NCBI RefSeq assembly: GCF_001613325.1
Contig: NZ_BDCD01000016.1
Span: forward strand, 124,001 to 188,000
From: Nocardia yamanashiensis NBRC 100130
Lineage (GTDB): Bacteria > Actinomycetota > Actinomycetes > Mycobacteriales > Mycobacteriaceae
Direction: 5' to 3'
Length of the DNA stretch: 64,000 nt
The notes beneath the pieces are model-generated. The model was not told where the DNA came from. It was given only the letters and a program-made list of their open reading frames with translations, and ran no database searches. Below are positions 26,862-35,519 of the stretch, piece after piece (the stretch's first letter is position 1; each line of letters starts with the position of its first letter). Both the position numbers and the translations under genes were made by a program.

Positions 26862-28094
26862 CTACGCGGGACTGACTCCGCACCGCTTCGCGAAACGGCC
26901 GAGATCGCCAGCGGTCAGGTCCCGGCGGGCCTTGCGCATCATGTGGCCGACGAGTTCACGCACGACTGTCATGGTGCGAACCTGCTGCGGTGCAAGGTGT
27001 TCGGCCCGCAGGAGCGCGTGCAATGACCGCGTGTAGTCCCGATCGAGGGCATGCGCACGCCCGATCTCCACGAAGTACTGGGCTCGTCGACCGTGCACGG
27101 TAATCGATTCGGGATCGAGGCCGGCAGCCAATCCCAAGACCTTCCCGGACTCGCGACGTTCCATCGCCACCGACATCTCCCACAGCCCGACATTCTCGGG
27201 CCCGAAAGTGACATTGCGGACCAGTGATCCGCCGGTTGGGGTACTCGCGAGCCGTCGCGCCTGTTCGGTGGCTTCGGCAAGGTGCGCGGCAGGATCGCCG
27301 CCCAAGGCCGCGGATACCAGAGCCGACTGAAGATGGAGCATGCCGTACATCTCGACCTCGCCGACGGTTCGCACCTGCGGTTCGAGTCGGGATGCCGCCT
27401 GCTGCGCGTATTCGAGTGCGGCGGGGAGGGAGTCGGGACGGGACAGCAGAATCTGGCTGCGGGTGAAGCCGGCGGCAGCGAGTGCCGCGGTGCCGTCGCT
27501 CTGGTCGGCCGCCCGCTCGACCTCCTGCATCGCGGTCCAGGCGAGCGCGGTGTAGCCACGCGCCTTCAAGGCCGCCGCTGTCGTGTAGGCCGCGGCAGCG
27601 AGAACGTCCCAGGCATTCTCCCGATCGCCTTCGGTCCCGTCGCGAATATGGCGATAGCAGTCGTTGAGCATCGGCGCGAGGATCGGCCCCAGCGATGCGT
27701 AGTCGCAGGCATGGCGAAGTGCCGCCGCCTTGACGGTCATCGCCGCGAGTTCTCTCAGCGTCCTCGGATCCGCTGTGGCGGTGGTGTTTCCGCGTGTCCA
27801 CAGTGCAATCTCGACAGCTGGTGTCGACGCGTGAAATCCCTGTGCGGACGGGTCGAGACGGTCCTGCTCCTGTCCGGTCAGATCACCGACGGTAACCCCC
27901 AGCGCCTGCGCGAGCGCATAGAGCACCTTGCGCGAATCCACCGGTCGTTCGCCGTTCTCGTATTTCGCGATCGCGCCCCGGCTCACGCCGATCCGGTCGG
28001 CCAGGACCTGCTGTGATATTCCGCGCCGGGCCCGGATGACACGCACCTGCCGACCGACGAACCGGCCTTCGTCGAAGCCACGGCCTTCACCCAT
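26862..28094 (-). CDS. XRE-family regulator with C-terminal TPR-like helical domain
   Basis: A 410-aa protein. The N-terminal helix-turn-helix lies at about 14-70 (VRVIRARRGISQQVLADRIG, GAIAKYENGERPVDSRKV). About 300 residues of all-helical repeats follow with Ala-rich TPR-like spacing (for example TAAALKARGYTALAWTAMQE). This resembles RRNPP-like or Streptomyces TPR regulators that sense small molecules or peptides. The start is ATG 28094 with GAGGAG; a longer frame starting at 28130 is not needed. It is co-directional with the flavoprotein and divergent from a 101-aa protein. Confidence 0.85.
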   Translation of the reverse strand: MGEGRGFDEGRFVGRQVRVIRARRGISQQVLADRIGVSRGAIAKYENGERPVDSRKVLYALAQALGVTVGDLTGQEQDRLDPSAQGFHASTPAVEIALWTRGNTTATADPRTLRELAAMTVKAAALRHACDYASLGPILAPMLNDCYRHIRDGTEGDRENAWDVLAAAAYTTAAALKARGYTALAWTAMQEVERAADQSDGTAALAAAGFTRSQILLSRPDSLPAALEYAQQAASRLEPQVRTVGEVEMYGMLHLQSALVSAALGGDPAAHLAEATEQARRLASTPTGGSLVRNVTFGPENVGLWEMSVAMERRESGKVLGLAAGLDPESITVHGRRAQYFVEIGRAHALDRDYTRSLHALLRAEHLAPQQVRTMTVVRELVGHMMRKARRDLTAGDLGRFAKRCGVSPA

Positions 28095-28222
28095 GCGTAC
28101 TCCTCGTCGACGGTCTTCGACTCGCGCCACATGTGTCCCGCCACGGGACAGTGCCCGCTGATTTCACTGACAGGCTAGCCCTGACCGTGTCGCGACGTCG
28201 CTACTTCCCAGGAGGACGAAGG

Positions 28223-28528
28223 ATGAGACACCGACCTACCGCACTCGGATGGATCAACTACGAAATCACCACCTCGCCCAACTGGGATCGCGCTCGAGTA
28301 CGGCAATTGGCCCACCGACTCGGCTACACGCTGCTTTGGGCGCCGACCGACAGCGTGCTCGACATATCGGACATCATCCGTGCGGCTGACGTGGACGCGA
28401 TCATCACTCCGACCCGGGTCCATCTGGGCGCGACTGCCCTCGACCGTGCGACTCACCTCTGTGACGTCGAAATAGTCAGCCCAAGAACATCTTTCATCCG
28501 TTCGGCAGTGGTGGAGGTAGGTATTTGA
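28223..28528 (+). CDS. Small resolvase-fold-like protein, probably non-catalytic (101 aa)
   Basis: A soluble protein whose order of elements recalls the serine-recombinase N-terminal domain. An initial strand ALGWINYE is followed by RVRQLAHRLGYTLLW, DIIRAADVDAIITPTRVHLG and a final strand. The usual catalytic YxRVSxxxQ Ser/Arg set is missing, so it is unlikely to cut DNA. The start is ATG 28223, 7 nt after AGGAGG. It is divergent from the XRE-TPR regulator and probably belongs to the same small regulatory locus. The fold call is from pattern memory and is tentative. Confidence 0.6.
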   Translation: MRHRPTALGWINYEITTSPNWDRARVRQLAHRLGYTLLWAPTDSVLDISDIIRAADVDAIITPTRVHLGATALDRATHLCDVEIVSPRTSFIRSAVVEVGI

Positions 28529-28608
28529 GGACGGCGGAGTTCCTTGTTCTGAATGTTCTGAGTTCAATTGGTCACTAGAGTTCAACCGGTCCTATCCGGA
28601 CACACCGC

Positions 28609-28614
28609 TATGGT
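28609..28614 (+). promoter_or_regulatory. -10 element of a leaderless promoter
   Basis: TATGGT (TANNNT) ends exactly 6 nt before the ATG at 28621, and no Shine-Dalgarno precedes the gene. Confidence 0.5.
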
Positions 28615-28620
28615 CGTGGG

Positions 28621-30534
28621 ATGACTCTCGAACCGCTGGCGCTGCCGACATCCGACTGGGCGAATTGGCTCGATGGGTACGTGCGTGAGCAGCTGCGGAT
28701 CGTGGGGGAGACGATGCGGGTGTTGCGGGATGGTGCTGGGCTGGATGTCGGGCGGGTGCTGGGGGTTTGGAACGACGGGGATATCGCGTTGCGGGCTGCC
28801 GATTCGGCTGCGGGGTTGTTCGCGGAGGTGCATCCGGATGGTGAGGTGCGGGGGCTTGCCGAGAAGCTGGTTCAGGATATTGATCGGGTGAAGACCGATC
28901 GTGATCTCGACCGGGTGCTTTTCGAGACGGTGGTGGGGACGAACCCGGCGGGGCTGGATGCGACCGGTGTACGGATGCGCGAGCATGTGTTGCGGGATTT
29001 CCGTCGGGCCGGGGTGGACGGTGACGATGCGACGCGGGCGCGGTTGCGGGCGATCTCGGAACGGCTTGCTGTGCTGGAGCAGGACTTTCGCCGGACCATT
29101 ACCGAGGATGTGCGGACGCTGCGGTTCGCGCCCGAGGTGTTCGACGGTCTGCCGGACGATTTCGTCGCGGCGCATGCGCCGGGCGCGGATGGGCTGGTGG
29201 AGGTCAGTACCGACTATCCGGACTATCTGCCGTTTCGTACCTTCGCGCGCGACGCCGATGCCCGCCGGGCGCTCACGGTCGAGTTCGAGAGCCGAGGCTG
29301 GCCATCGAATAACGATGTGCTGCACGAGATCCTGGACCTGCGCGACGAGAAGGCCCGGCTGCTGGGGTATTCCGGCTGGCCCGACTACGACGCCGAAGTG
29401 AAGATGATCGGCTCCGGCGCGGCCATCGCCGAATTCCTGGAACGGATCTCGGCCGCCGCGACCGAGGCGGGCCGCCGCGAACTCGGCGAACTGCTGGCCC
29501 GCCGCCAGGTGGACGACCCCGCCGCCACCGGCGTCGACCGCTCCGAATCCGGCTACTACCTCGAACTGATCCGCCGGGAACGCTTCGACGTGGATGCCCG
29601 GGAAGTGCGCCGCTACTTCGATTTTCAGCGCGTCCGCGCCGGTCTGCTGGACGTCACGGGCGGACTCTTCGGCGTCGAATACCGGCCGGTGGAGGTGCCG
29701 GTCTGGCACGAGGAAGTCACCGCCTACGACGTCTACACCGACGGCGAACGCCGCGGCCGGATCTATCTCGACCTGCATCCGCGCGAGGGCAAGTACAAGC
29801 ACGCCGCCCAGTTCGACCTCGTCGCCGGCGTCACCGACCGGCAACTGCCCGAGGGCGTGCTGGTCTGCAACTTCTCCCGCGGCCTGATGGAACACGACCA
29901 CGTGGTCACCCTCTTCCACGAATTCGGCCACCTGCTGCACCACATCCTCGGCGGCCGCCAACGCTGGGCCCGATTCTCCGGCGTGGCCACCGAATGGGAT
30001 TTCGTCGAAGCGCCGTCGCAGATGCTGGAGGAATGGGCTTGGGACCCAACGGTGCTGGCCACCTTCGCCGTCGACGAAACCGGCGCGCCCATCCCGGCGG
30101 ACCTGGTCGCGCGCATGCGTGAGGCCCACGAGTTCGGCAAGGCGCTCGGAATCCTCACCCAGGTCGGCTACGCCGCGATCTCGTACGAACTGCACCACGA
30201 CCGCCCCGCCGATCACACCGCCGCGGTCGCCGACGCGATGGGCCGGCACAGCCTCATCGCCCGCGTGCCCGACACTCACTTCCAGACGTCCTTCGGCCAC
30301 CTGTCCGGCTACACCTCGGGCTACTACACCTACCTGTGGAGCCTGGTCATCGCCAAGGACCTCTTCTCCGCCTTCGACCCCGCCGACCTGCTCGATCCCG
30401 TCGCCGCGCACCGGTATCGCGACCGCGTCCTGGTTCCCGGCGGTTCCCGCGACGCCGCCGATCTGACCGCCGACCTGCTCGGCCGCCCCTTCACCTTCGA
30501 CGCCTTCCGATCCTGGCTGAACCGCACCCCCTGA
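28621..30534 (+). CDS. M3-family oligopeptidase (peptidyl-dipeptidase/thimet type)
   Basis: A 637-aa zinc metallopeptidase that cuts short peptides in the cytoplasm. The HEFGH zinc motif is at 433-437, and the third ligand Glu is in WDFVEAPSQMLEEW (about 460-473). The C-terminal GHLSGYTSGYYTYLWS supplies the substrate Tyr residues. The length fits the family. It is leaderless. The first about 220 codons use GGG, GTG and TTG freely while the rest uses GGC, GTC and CTG, giving a sharp G-to-C style change inside one gene. Confidence 0.93.
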   Translation: MTLEPLALPTSDWANWLDGYVREQLRIVGETMRVLRDGAGLDVGRVLGVWNDGDIALRAADSAAGLFAEVHPDGEVRGLAEKLVQDIDRVKTDRDLDRVLFETVVGTNPAGLDATGVRMREHVLRDFRRAGVDGDDATRARLRAISERLAVLEQDFRRTITEDVRTLRFAPEVFDGLPDDFVAAHAPGADGLVEVSTDYPDYLPFRTFARDADARRALTVEFESRGWPSNNDVLHEILDLRDEKARLLGYSGWPDYDAEVKMIGSGAAIAEFLERISAAATEAGRRELGELLARRQVDDPAATGVDRSESGYYLELIRRERFDVDAREVRRYFDFQRVRAGLLDVTGGLFGVEYRPVEVPVWHEEVTAYDVYTDGERRGRIYLDLHPREGKYKHAAQFDLVAGVTDRQLPEGVLVCNFSRGLMEHDHVVTLFHEFGHLLHHILGGRQRWARFSGVATEWDFVEAPSQMLEEWAWDPTVLATFAVDETGAPIPADLVARMREAHEFGKALGILTQVGYAAISYELHHDRPADHTAAVADAMGRHSLIARVPDTHFQTSFGHLSGYTSGYYTYLWSLVIAKDLFSAFDPADLLDPVAAHRYRDRVLVPGGSRDAADLTADLLGRPFTFDAFRSWLNRTP

Positions 30535-30655
30535 ATCGCCGGGGACGTCAGCGTTGACTTCACGGTGAGCCGATCCCTTCCCGCCGCGGCCGTCCGCCGT
30601 CACCGTCGGTGCATACATTCGCATGTCCTCACCCCGGCTCGGCGAAGGAGCGATC

Positions 30656-31144
30656 ATGTCTGTCACCGACGAATACCTGTCCAACAATGCCGACTACGCC
30701 GCCCAGTTCAGCGGCCCGCTGCCCCTCCCGCCCAGCAGGCACGTCGCGATCGTGGCCTGCATGGACGCCCGGCTCGACGTGTACCGCATCCTCGGCCTGA
30801 AAGACGGTGAGGCGCATGTCATCCGGAATGCGGGCGGGGTGATCACCGACGACGAGATCCGGTCGCTGGCCATCAGTCAGCGGCTGCTCGGCACGACGGA
30901 GATCATCCTCATTCACCACACCGACTGCGGGATGCTGACTTTCACCGACGATCAGTTCAAACGTTCGATTCAGGATGAGGTCGGCGTCAAACCGGCCTGG
31001 TCCGCGGAATCCTTCCCGGACCTGGATGAGGATGTGCGCCAATCGATCCGGCGCATCGAGAACAGTCCGTTCATCACCAAGACCACGTCGCTGCGCGGCT
31101 TCGTCTTCGATGTCGCGACCGGCAAACTGATCGAGTCCGTCTGA
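30656..31144 (+). CDS. Beta-carbonic anhydrase
   Basis: A 162-aa zinc enzyme that interconverts CO2 and bicarbonate. The metal ligands Cys35 and Asp37 are in CMDAR (with Arg39), and His88 and Cys91 are in HHTDCG; RNAGGVIT (57-64) is the family signature. It is the short, Rv1284-like type of mycolate actinomycetes. The start is ATG 30656 after GAAGGAG; the in-frame extension to 30623 is not needed. A perfect 13-bp hairpin follows. Confidence 0.94.
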   Translation: MSVTDEYLSNNADYAAQFSGPLPLPPSRHVAIVACMDARLDVYRILGLKDGEAHVIRNAGGVITDDEIRSLAISQRLLGTTEIILIHHTDCGMLTFTDDQFKRSIQDEVGVKPAWSAESFPDLDEDVRQSIRRIENSPFITKTTSLRGFVFDVATGKLIESV

Positions 31145-31157
31145 CGGGGGCGATACG

Positions 31158-31189
31158 AATGGGGCGCCCGAGGTAACGGGCGCCCCATT
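31158..31189. terminator. Strong hairpin between convergent genes
   Basis: AATGGGGCGCCCG pairs with CGGGCGCCCCATT over 13 bp with an AGGTAA loop. It can serve both the carbonic anhydrase and the opposite LGFP gene. Confidence 0.8.
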
Positions 31190-31202
31190 GCGCGGACGGG
31201 CT

Positions 31203-32216
31203 TCAGAAGCGCTGCCCGTTCGCACCGCCGAGCGTCAGCGGGTGTGCCCGCTCGTCGGGTGTCGCCAGATGCGCCCCGGCCCGATGCGCCGGACCGCCCG
31301 CCGCCACCAGCCGCGAGTCCGGCGCGGACGGCATCACCCGCCGCGAGTCCGGCGCGGACGGTGTCACCGCGGACGCCGGGGTCACCGCGTCCGTTCGCGA
31401 ATTCCGGTCGCGGCGACTGTTTCTCGTCACCATCGCGGCGATCATGCCCGCGACGGCGGCGATAGCCAGCCCCAAGGGCAGGGCCCACCATTTGCTCGCC
31501 GAGTCGGTCCCGTCCCCGCTGCCCGCGGCCGCCGATCCAGGCGGTTTGCTCGCCGCGGAGACATCGATATCACCGATCCGGCCCGCGAGATCGGGTGGGA
31601 CGGTGACGAATCCGCCGTCCCGGCTCCAGCTGATCTGCACGGGATCACCGTTCTGCCCACGGAAGGTCTGGCTGTAGACCCCGTCGGCGACCGCGGTATC
31701 ACTCATCGGCGCACCCATCGGCCCGTCGGTCGCGTCCAGCTTCGACCACGCCGCCCGGATCGGACCGCGAACCAGCCAGGCGCCGTTCTGCGGACTCCAC
31801 TCGATGGTCGCGCCATCGGGCGCGGAGAACTCGCTGAACCGGGCCGTACCCGCGACCGCGGCATCCGACTCGTCGTTCGTCGGATAACCGAGCCCGGCGT
31901 CCGGGCCGCCGAGCGCGAGATACTTGTCCAGGATCGCGCCGTACATCACGTGCGCGCCGGTCTCGGGCGAGTAAACGATCTCTCCGCCTTGATAATTGCG
32001 CGCCGCACCGTCCGGCCCGAACGCGTAGACCTCCCCGGCCGGTTGGCCGAGCGGGGATGAAGCACCGCCCTTGTCCTGGTAGTGGGCGTCGATGGCCGCC
32101 TGCGCGTCCGCCGGCTGAGCGGTCGCGACGGGGCCGGACAGCAGACCCGTACTCCACGACCCGCACACGCCGAGGACGACGGCGGCACTGAACAGAGCTT
32201 TCCTCCAATGTGTCAT
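31203..32216 (-). CDS. LGFP-repeat cell-wall protein with membrane anchor
   Basis: A 337-aa envelope protein. The signal peptide is at about 1-34 (ALFSAAVVLGV). Three LGFP-type repeats are recognisable at SPLGQP, AGLGYP and GPMGAP (about 50-190), followed by a Ser/Gly linker, one TM helix (WWALPLGLAIAAVAGMIAAM, about 243-262) and a basic cytoplasmic tail with a duplicated PSAPDSR. LGFP repeats bind arabinogalactan-mycolate wall material in related bacteria. The start is ATG 32216, 7 nt after GAGGAG; GTG 32219 is an alternative. It is the downstream member of a same-strand stress-envelope group. Confidence 0.85.
   Translation of the reverse strand: MTHWRKALFSAAVVLGVCGSWSTGLLSGPVATAQPADAQAAIDAHYQDKGGASSPLGQPAGEVYAFGPDGAARNYQGGEIVYSPETGAHVMYGAILDKYLALGGPDAGLGYPTNDESDAAVAGTARFSEFSAPDGATIEWSPQNGAWLVRGPIRAAWSKLDATDGPMGAPMSDTAVADGVYSQTFRGQNGDPVQISWSRDGGFVTVPPDLAGRIGDIDVSAASKPPGSAAAGSGDGTDSASKWWALPLGLAIAAVAGMIAAMVTRNSRRDRNSRTDAVTPASAVTPSAPDSRRVMPSAPDSRLVAAGGPAHRAGAHLATPDERAHPLTLGGANGQRF
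31311..31370 (-). repeat. 30-bp in-frame tandem duplication
   Basis: Two copies (31311-31340 and 31341-31370) begin with the same CCGCGAGTCCGGCGCGGACG and differ only near their ends. On the coding strand they give the repeated PSAPDSR of the LGFP-protein tail. Confidence 0.75.
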
Positions 32217-32258
32217 CACGAGGCTCCTCAGAAGAAGCGTCCGCCGGGGCGGACGACG

Positions 32259-32519
32259 TCAGCGGATATCGCCCGTTCGCGGTCTGGTCACCAATCCCAG
32301 TGCGGCCGAACAGATCGCGCCCACCACGCCGCCCGCGGCGACCTGGGCGAGGATCTGGCCGAAATCCAATCCGCTACCGGTGGCGGCCTCGATGATCGCG
32401 CCGGTGATAGCACCGGCTACCGCACCGACGAGCGCGTGCACGAGCACACCGAACGGGCTGCGCGCGCCACCGATCCCGCCGCCCACCAATCCCCCGAGCA
32501 GACCCAGCAGCCATTCCAT
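32259..32519 (-). CDS. Small Gly/Ala-rich membrane protein (86 aa)
   Basis: Three short hydrophobic, Gly-rich helices (MEWLLGLLGGLVGGG, VLVHALVGAVAGAITGAII, VAAGGVVGAICSAALGLV) and a charged C-terminal tail. The pattern recalls the GlsB/Transgly_assoc group but lacks its signature, so I leave it unnamed. The start is ATG 32519 after AGGAGG. It sits between the PRC-barrel/DUF2382 gene and the LGFP gene, all on one strand and separated by only about 40 bp, consistent with one stress-induced transcript. Confidence 0.75.
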   Translation of the reverse strand: MEWLLGLLGGLVGGGIGGARSPFGVLVHALVGAVAGAITGAIIEAATGSGLDFGQILAQVAAGGVVGAICSAALGLVTRPRTGDIR

Positions 32520-32557
32520 GATTCCTCCTGGTCGTCGATCGGACGAGTGGCGAAAAG

Positions 32558-33325
32558 CTAGGCATCCCTGTCGTTTTCGGAGCGATCGAGATCGACGCCC
32601 TCGGCCTCCACGCGCTCCTTGCGCACGGTGCCGGTGACGGACTGCTGATCCTCGACCTCGTCGACGGCCAGCCGGACCCGTTCCACCGGAACGGTTTCGG
32701 TGTCCACCCGCACCCGGTCGGCGTGCAGGGTGACCTCGCGATGCTCCTCACCGATCTCGGGGTGCTCGCCGCTGCCGGTGATCGGCTCCCGCTCCAGCCG
32801 GACCTCTTCGTGGGAGGTGGGCACGGTGATGGTCTGCTCCTCCTCGACCACGTACTTGTGCAGCCGGGCCGACCCGACCTCCTCGCGTTCGGTGCCGACC
32901 ACCATGCGTTCCTCCGAGCGCAGCATCGATGCGGCGTCGGCGCGGCCGTAGGTCATCGGCTCATCGGGGCCGGGCTGCACCCGCTGCCGGCCGGTGGCGG
33001 TCATGCCGCGGCGCTGACCACCGCCGTAGTGGGCGAGCAGTTCCCGTTCGGCCTCGGGGTCCAGCCGGCCGCCGTGATCGAGATGCGGGGCGCTGCGCAC
33101 CAGCTCGCGGTCCACGCTGACGCGCAGCGAATTGTCCTCGGGCCGGTATTCGGCGCCCGCCAGCGGCGTCAGGGTGTGCCCGCCGGGGCCGTCGTCGGCT
33201 ACGGCCGCCCAGGTGGGCGCGCCCGTCTCGTCGTCGACATAGAAGCTTTCGACCCGGCCGATCTCGGCGCCGGCCGAATCGCGCAGTGTGCAACCGATCA
33301 GTGAATCCAGCGTTGTTCTCGCCAT
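32558..33325 (-). CDS. PRC-barrel and DUF2382 domain protein
   Basis: A 255-aa soluble protein. An N-terminal PRC-barrel domain (about 5-80, IGCTLRDSAGAEIGRVESFY and the matching SLRVSVD strand) is followed by a short linker. The C-terminal DUF2382 region (about 130-240) is rich in Glu/Arg/Val: EERMVVGTEREE, KYVVEEEQTITVPTSHEEV and EREPITG. The two-domain form is common in general-stress genes of actinobacteria and cyanobacteria; the molecular role is unknown. The start is ATG 33325 after GAGGAG. Confidence 0.88.
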   Translation of the reverse strand: MARTTLDSLIGCTLRDSAGAEIGRVESFYVDDETGAPTWAAVADDGPGGHTLTPLAGAEYRPEDNSLRVSVDRELVRSAPHLDHGGRLDPEAERELLAHYGGGQRRGMTATGRQRVQPGPDEPMTYGRADAASMLRSEERMVVGTEREEVGSARLHKYVVEEEQTITVPTSHEEVRLEREPITGSGEHPEIGEEHREVTLHADRVRVDTETVPVERVRLAVDEVEDQQSVTGTVRKERVEAEGVDLDRSENDRDA

Positions 33326-33495
33326 GATCTCTCCTCTTCGTCGGTGGTGTTCCCGCAGGGCAGGGCCCTGCGCGAATACCGCGTTGGGAAACGATCCGGG
33401 TGGTGAGGTGCTGCGTTTCGGCACATACCCGTGGCGCTCGCTGTCAAACAGTCAGCAAACTCGGAAATCGGGCGGACCGCGCGGCGCGTGAGAGC

Positions 33496-34323
33496 ATGGG
33501 CGGCGTGACCGAAGACCTGCAAGCCATCGCCTCCGACAACGAGCAGATCATCGCGGCCGGGGGTTATCTGACGGCCGCCGGACGGTACGTCTCACTGGCT
33601 TCCGGGGTGCGGGCCGCCGTCGAGGGCACCCGGATGTTCGGCCCCGAACCGGTTCCGGTCACCCTCCGCGATACGGCCGCCACCACCATCGAGGTGACCG
33701 GGGAAAGCAGTCTCGCCGCGGCCCGCCGACTGGTCGACGCCGATCCGGAGCCGGTGGCGGTTCTGAATTTCGCGTCCGCCCGCAATCCCGGCGGTCATTA
33801 CATCGCCGGAGCCCGCACCCAGGAAGAAGCCCTGTGCCGGGCATCGGCGCTGTACACCACCCTGCTGAACGTGCCGCAGTATTACGAGTACCACCGCGGC
33901 ACGCCGGACCCGTTCTACAGCGACCGCGTGATCCTCTCGCCCGCGGTCCCCGTCTTCCGCGACGACACCGGCACCCTGCTCGACACCCCGTACACGGTCG
34001 GCTTCATTTCCAGCCCCGCGCCCCGGACCAATGTGATCGAACGCGACCAGCCCGCCGAGGCGTACCGGGTCCCCGCGGTACTGGCCGCCCGCGCCGAACG
34101 AATTCTCGAAACAGCAAGTGCCTACCGCCGTTTGGTGCTGGGCGCCTGGGGTTGCGGCGCCTACGGCAACGACCCCACCACGGTGGCCGGAGTCTTCCGC
34201 ACCCTCCTGATCGGCAGCGGCCGATTCGCCCGCCACTTCGACGAGATCACCTTCGCGATCCTCGACCGAACCCCCGGCGAGACCACCCGCACCGCCTTCC
34301 GAACCGCCTTCGCCGCAGCGTAA
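33496..34323 (+). CDS. Microbial-type PARG-like protein (TIGR02452/DUF2263)
   Basis: A 275-aa macrodomain-like protein of the bacterial PARG group. It has the catalytic-loop arrangement NPGG (97-100) followed by TQEE (108-111) with the conserved Gln-Glu-Glu, the NFASA strand before it, and GAWGCGAYGNDP (about 215-226) in the C-terminal part. Relatives remove ADP-ribose from proteins. The start is ATG 33496 or GTG 33505. It stands alone between stress genes; a DUF4765-like possible ADP-ribosyltransferase is 12 kb away, but no operon links them. Confidence 0.85.
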   Translation: MGGVTEDLQAIASDNEQIIAAGGYLTAAGRYVSLASGVRAAVEGTRMFGPEPVPVTLRDTAATTIEVTGESSLAAARRLVDADPEPVAVLNFASARNPGGHYIAGARTQEEALCRASALYTTLLNVPQYYEYHRGTPDPFYSDRVILSPAVPVFRDDTGTLLDTPYTVGFISSPAPRTNVIERDQPAEAYRVPAVLAARAERILETASAYRRLVLGAWGCGAYGNDPTTVAGVFRTLLIGSGRFARHFDEITFAILDRTPGETTRTAFRTAFAAA

Positions 34324-34350
34324 AACCGTTCCGAGCCCCGTAGCGCCGAT

Positions 34351-35379
34351 TCAGTCGTGTCGAGCGGACCGCGCCTGCTCGACGGCCTCTCGGTCACGCT
34401 GATCCAGTTTGCGCATATCGCGGGGCTCGGCGAAGGGGGAGACCTCTTCCGGCAGCCCTTCCGCGATGGCCTTGCCGTGGTCCAGCTCGGCATTGATCTC
34501 CGCGCCCAGCAGCAGGGCGATATTGCTCAGCCACAACCAGACCAGGAAGATGACCACGCCCGCGAGCGAACCGTAGGTTTTGTCGTAGGAGGAGAAGTTG
34601 GCGACGTAGATCGCGAACAGTCCGGACACGATCAGCCAGAGCAGTACTGCGACAACGCCTCCCGGGCTGACCCATTTGACGCCGCCCTGCCTGGCATTCG
34701 GGCTGGCCCAGAACAGAATCGCCAGCAGCACCGTCACCAGGACGAACAGCACCGGCCACTTGGCGATGTTCCATACCAGCACCGTCGTATCGCCGAGGCC
34801 GAGCAGATCGCCGAGCTGCCGGGCCACCGGTCCGCTCACCACCACGATGATCGCGCTGAGCACCAGCAGGATCACCGCGACGATGGTGACGCCCAGCCGG
34901 ATCGGCGCGGTCTTCCAGATCGGCCGGCCCTCACCGATCCCGTACACCACATTGGACGCGCGCATGAACGCCGCCACGTACCCGGACGCGGACCACAGCG
35001 CTATCGCCAAGCCCAGGATCGCCCCGAGTCCCGCCCCCTGTTTACTGGACTGGGCCTGGGTGACCAGGTTGTGCACGAACTCCGCGCTGGAACCCGGCGC
35101 GATCTGCTGCACCTGGTTCACCACGTCGTCGGCGGTGTCGGGCCCGAGCAATCCCAGCAGCGACACCAGCACGATCAAGCCGGGCACGATCGACAGCACG
35201 CCGTAGTAGGTGAGGGCGGCGGCCAGATCAGTCAGGTTGTCGCGCTTGAATTCCCGCGCCGCGCGCCGCACCACCGCGATCAGCGACGGTTTCGACAATT
35301 CGGTGGGACTCTCGGGCCGGTCCGCGTCCAGGTCGGGACGGGCTCCGGCCGGCGTCGGGATCGAGCGATCTGCGGCCAT
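34351..35379 (-). CDS. YihY/virulence-factor BrkB-family membrane protein
   Basis: A 342-aa protein with six main hydrophobic segments. Family patterns include LTDLAAALTYYGVLSIVPGLIVL (about 54-76), SASGYVAAFMRASNVVYGI (about 129-147), and SYDKTYGSLAGVVIFLVWLWLSNIALLLGAEINAEL (about 270-305). The start is ATG 35379 with GAGGTG. The family was once called ribonuclease BN but is now a putative transporter of unknown substrate. Charged N- and C-termini are cytoplasmic. Confidence 0.9.
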   Translation of the reverse strand: MAADRSIPTPAGARPDLDADRPESPTELSKPSLIAVVRRAAREFKRDNLTDLAAALTYYGVLSIVPGLIVLVSLLGLLGPDTADDVVNQVQQIAPGSSAEFVHNLVTQAQSSKQGAGLGAILGLAIALWSASGYVAAFMRASNVVYGIGEGRPIWKTAPIRLGVTIVAVILLVLSAIIVVVSGPVARQLGDLLGLGDTTVLVWNIAKWPVLFVLVTVLLAILFWASPNARQGGVKWVSPGGVVAVLLWLIVSGLFAIYVANFSSYDKTYGSLAGVVIFLVWLWLSNIALLLGAEINAELDHGKAIAEGLPEEVSPFAEPRDMRKLDQRDREAVEQARSARHD

Positions 35380-35519
35380 CGCGGTTCACCTCACTCGGAT
35401 AATTCGTTCAGCAATGCACCCGCCGCGATGCGCGGCTGGTCTCGTGGTGCCCCGGTCCGCCACGGGTAAACGGCCGACCGGCCGAGGCATGCTGTCCTTC
35501 GATGAGGTCCCGCTGTAGG

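Noticed and set aside
28582..30687. 701-aa antisense frame opposite the M3 peptidase
   Set aside because: High-GC antisense shadow; the plus strand encodes a complete peptidase with HEFGH.
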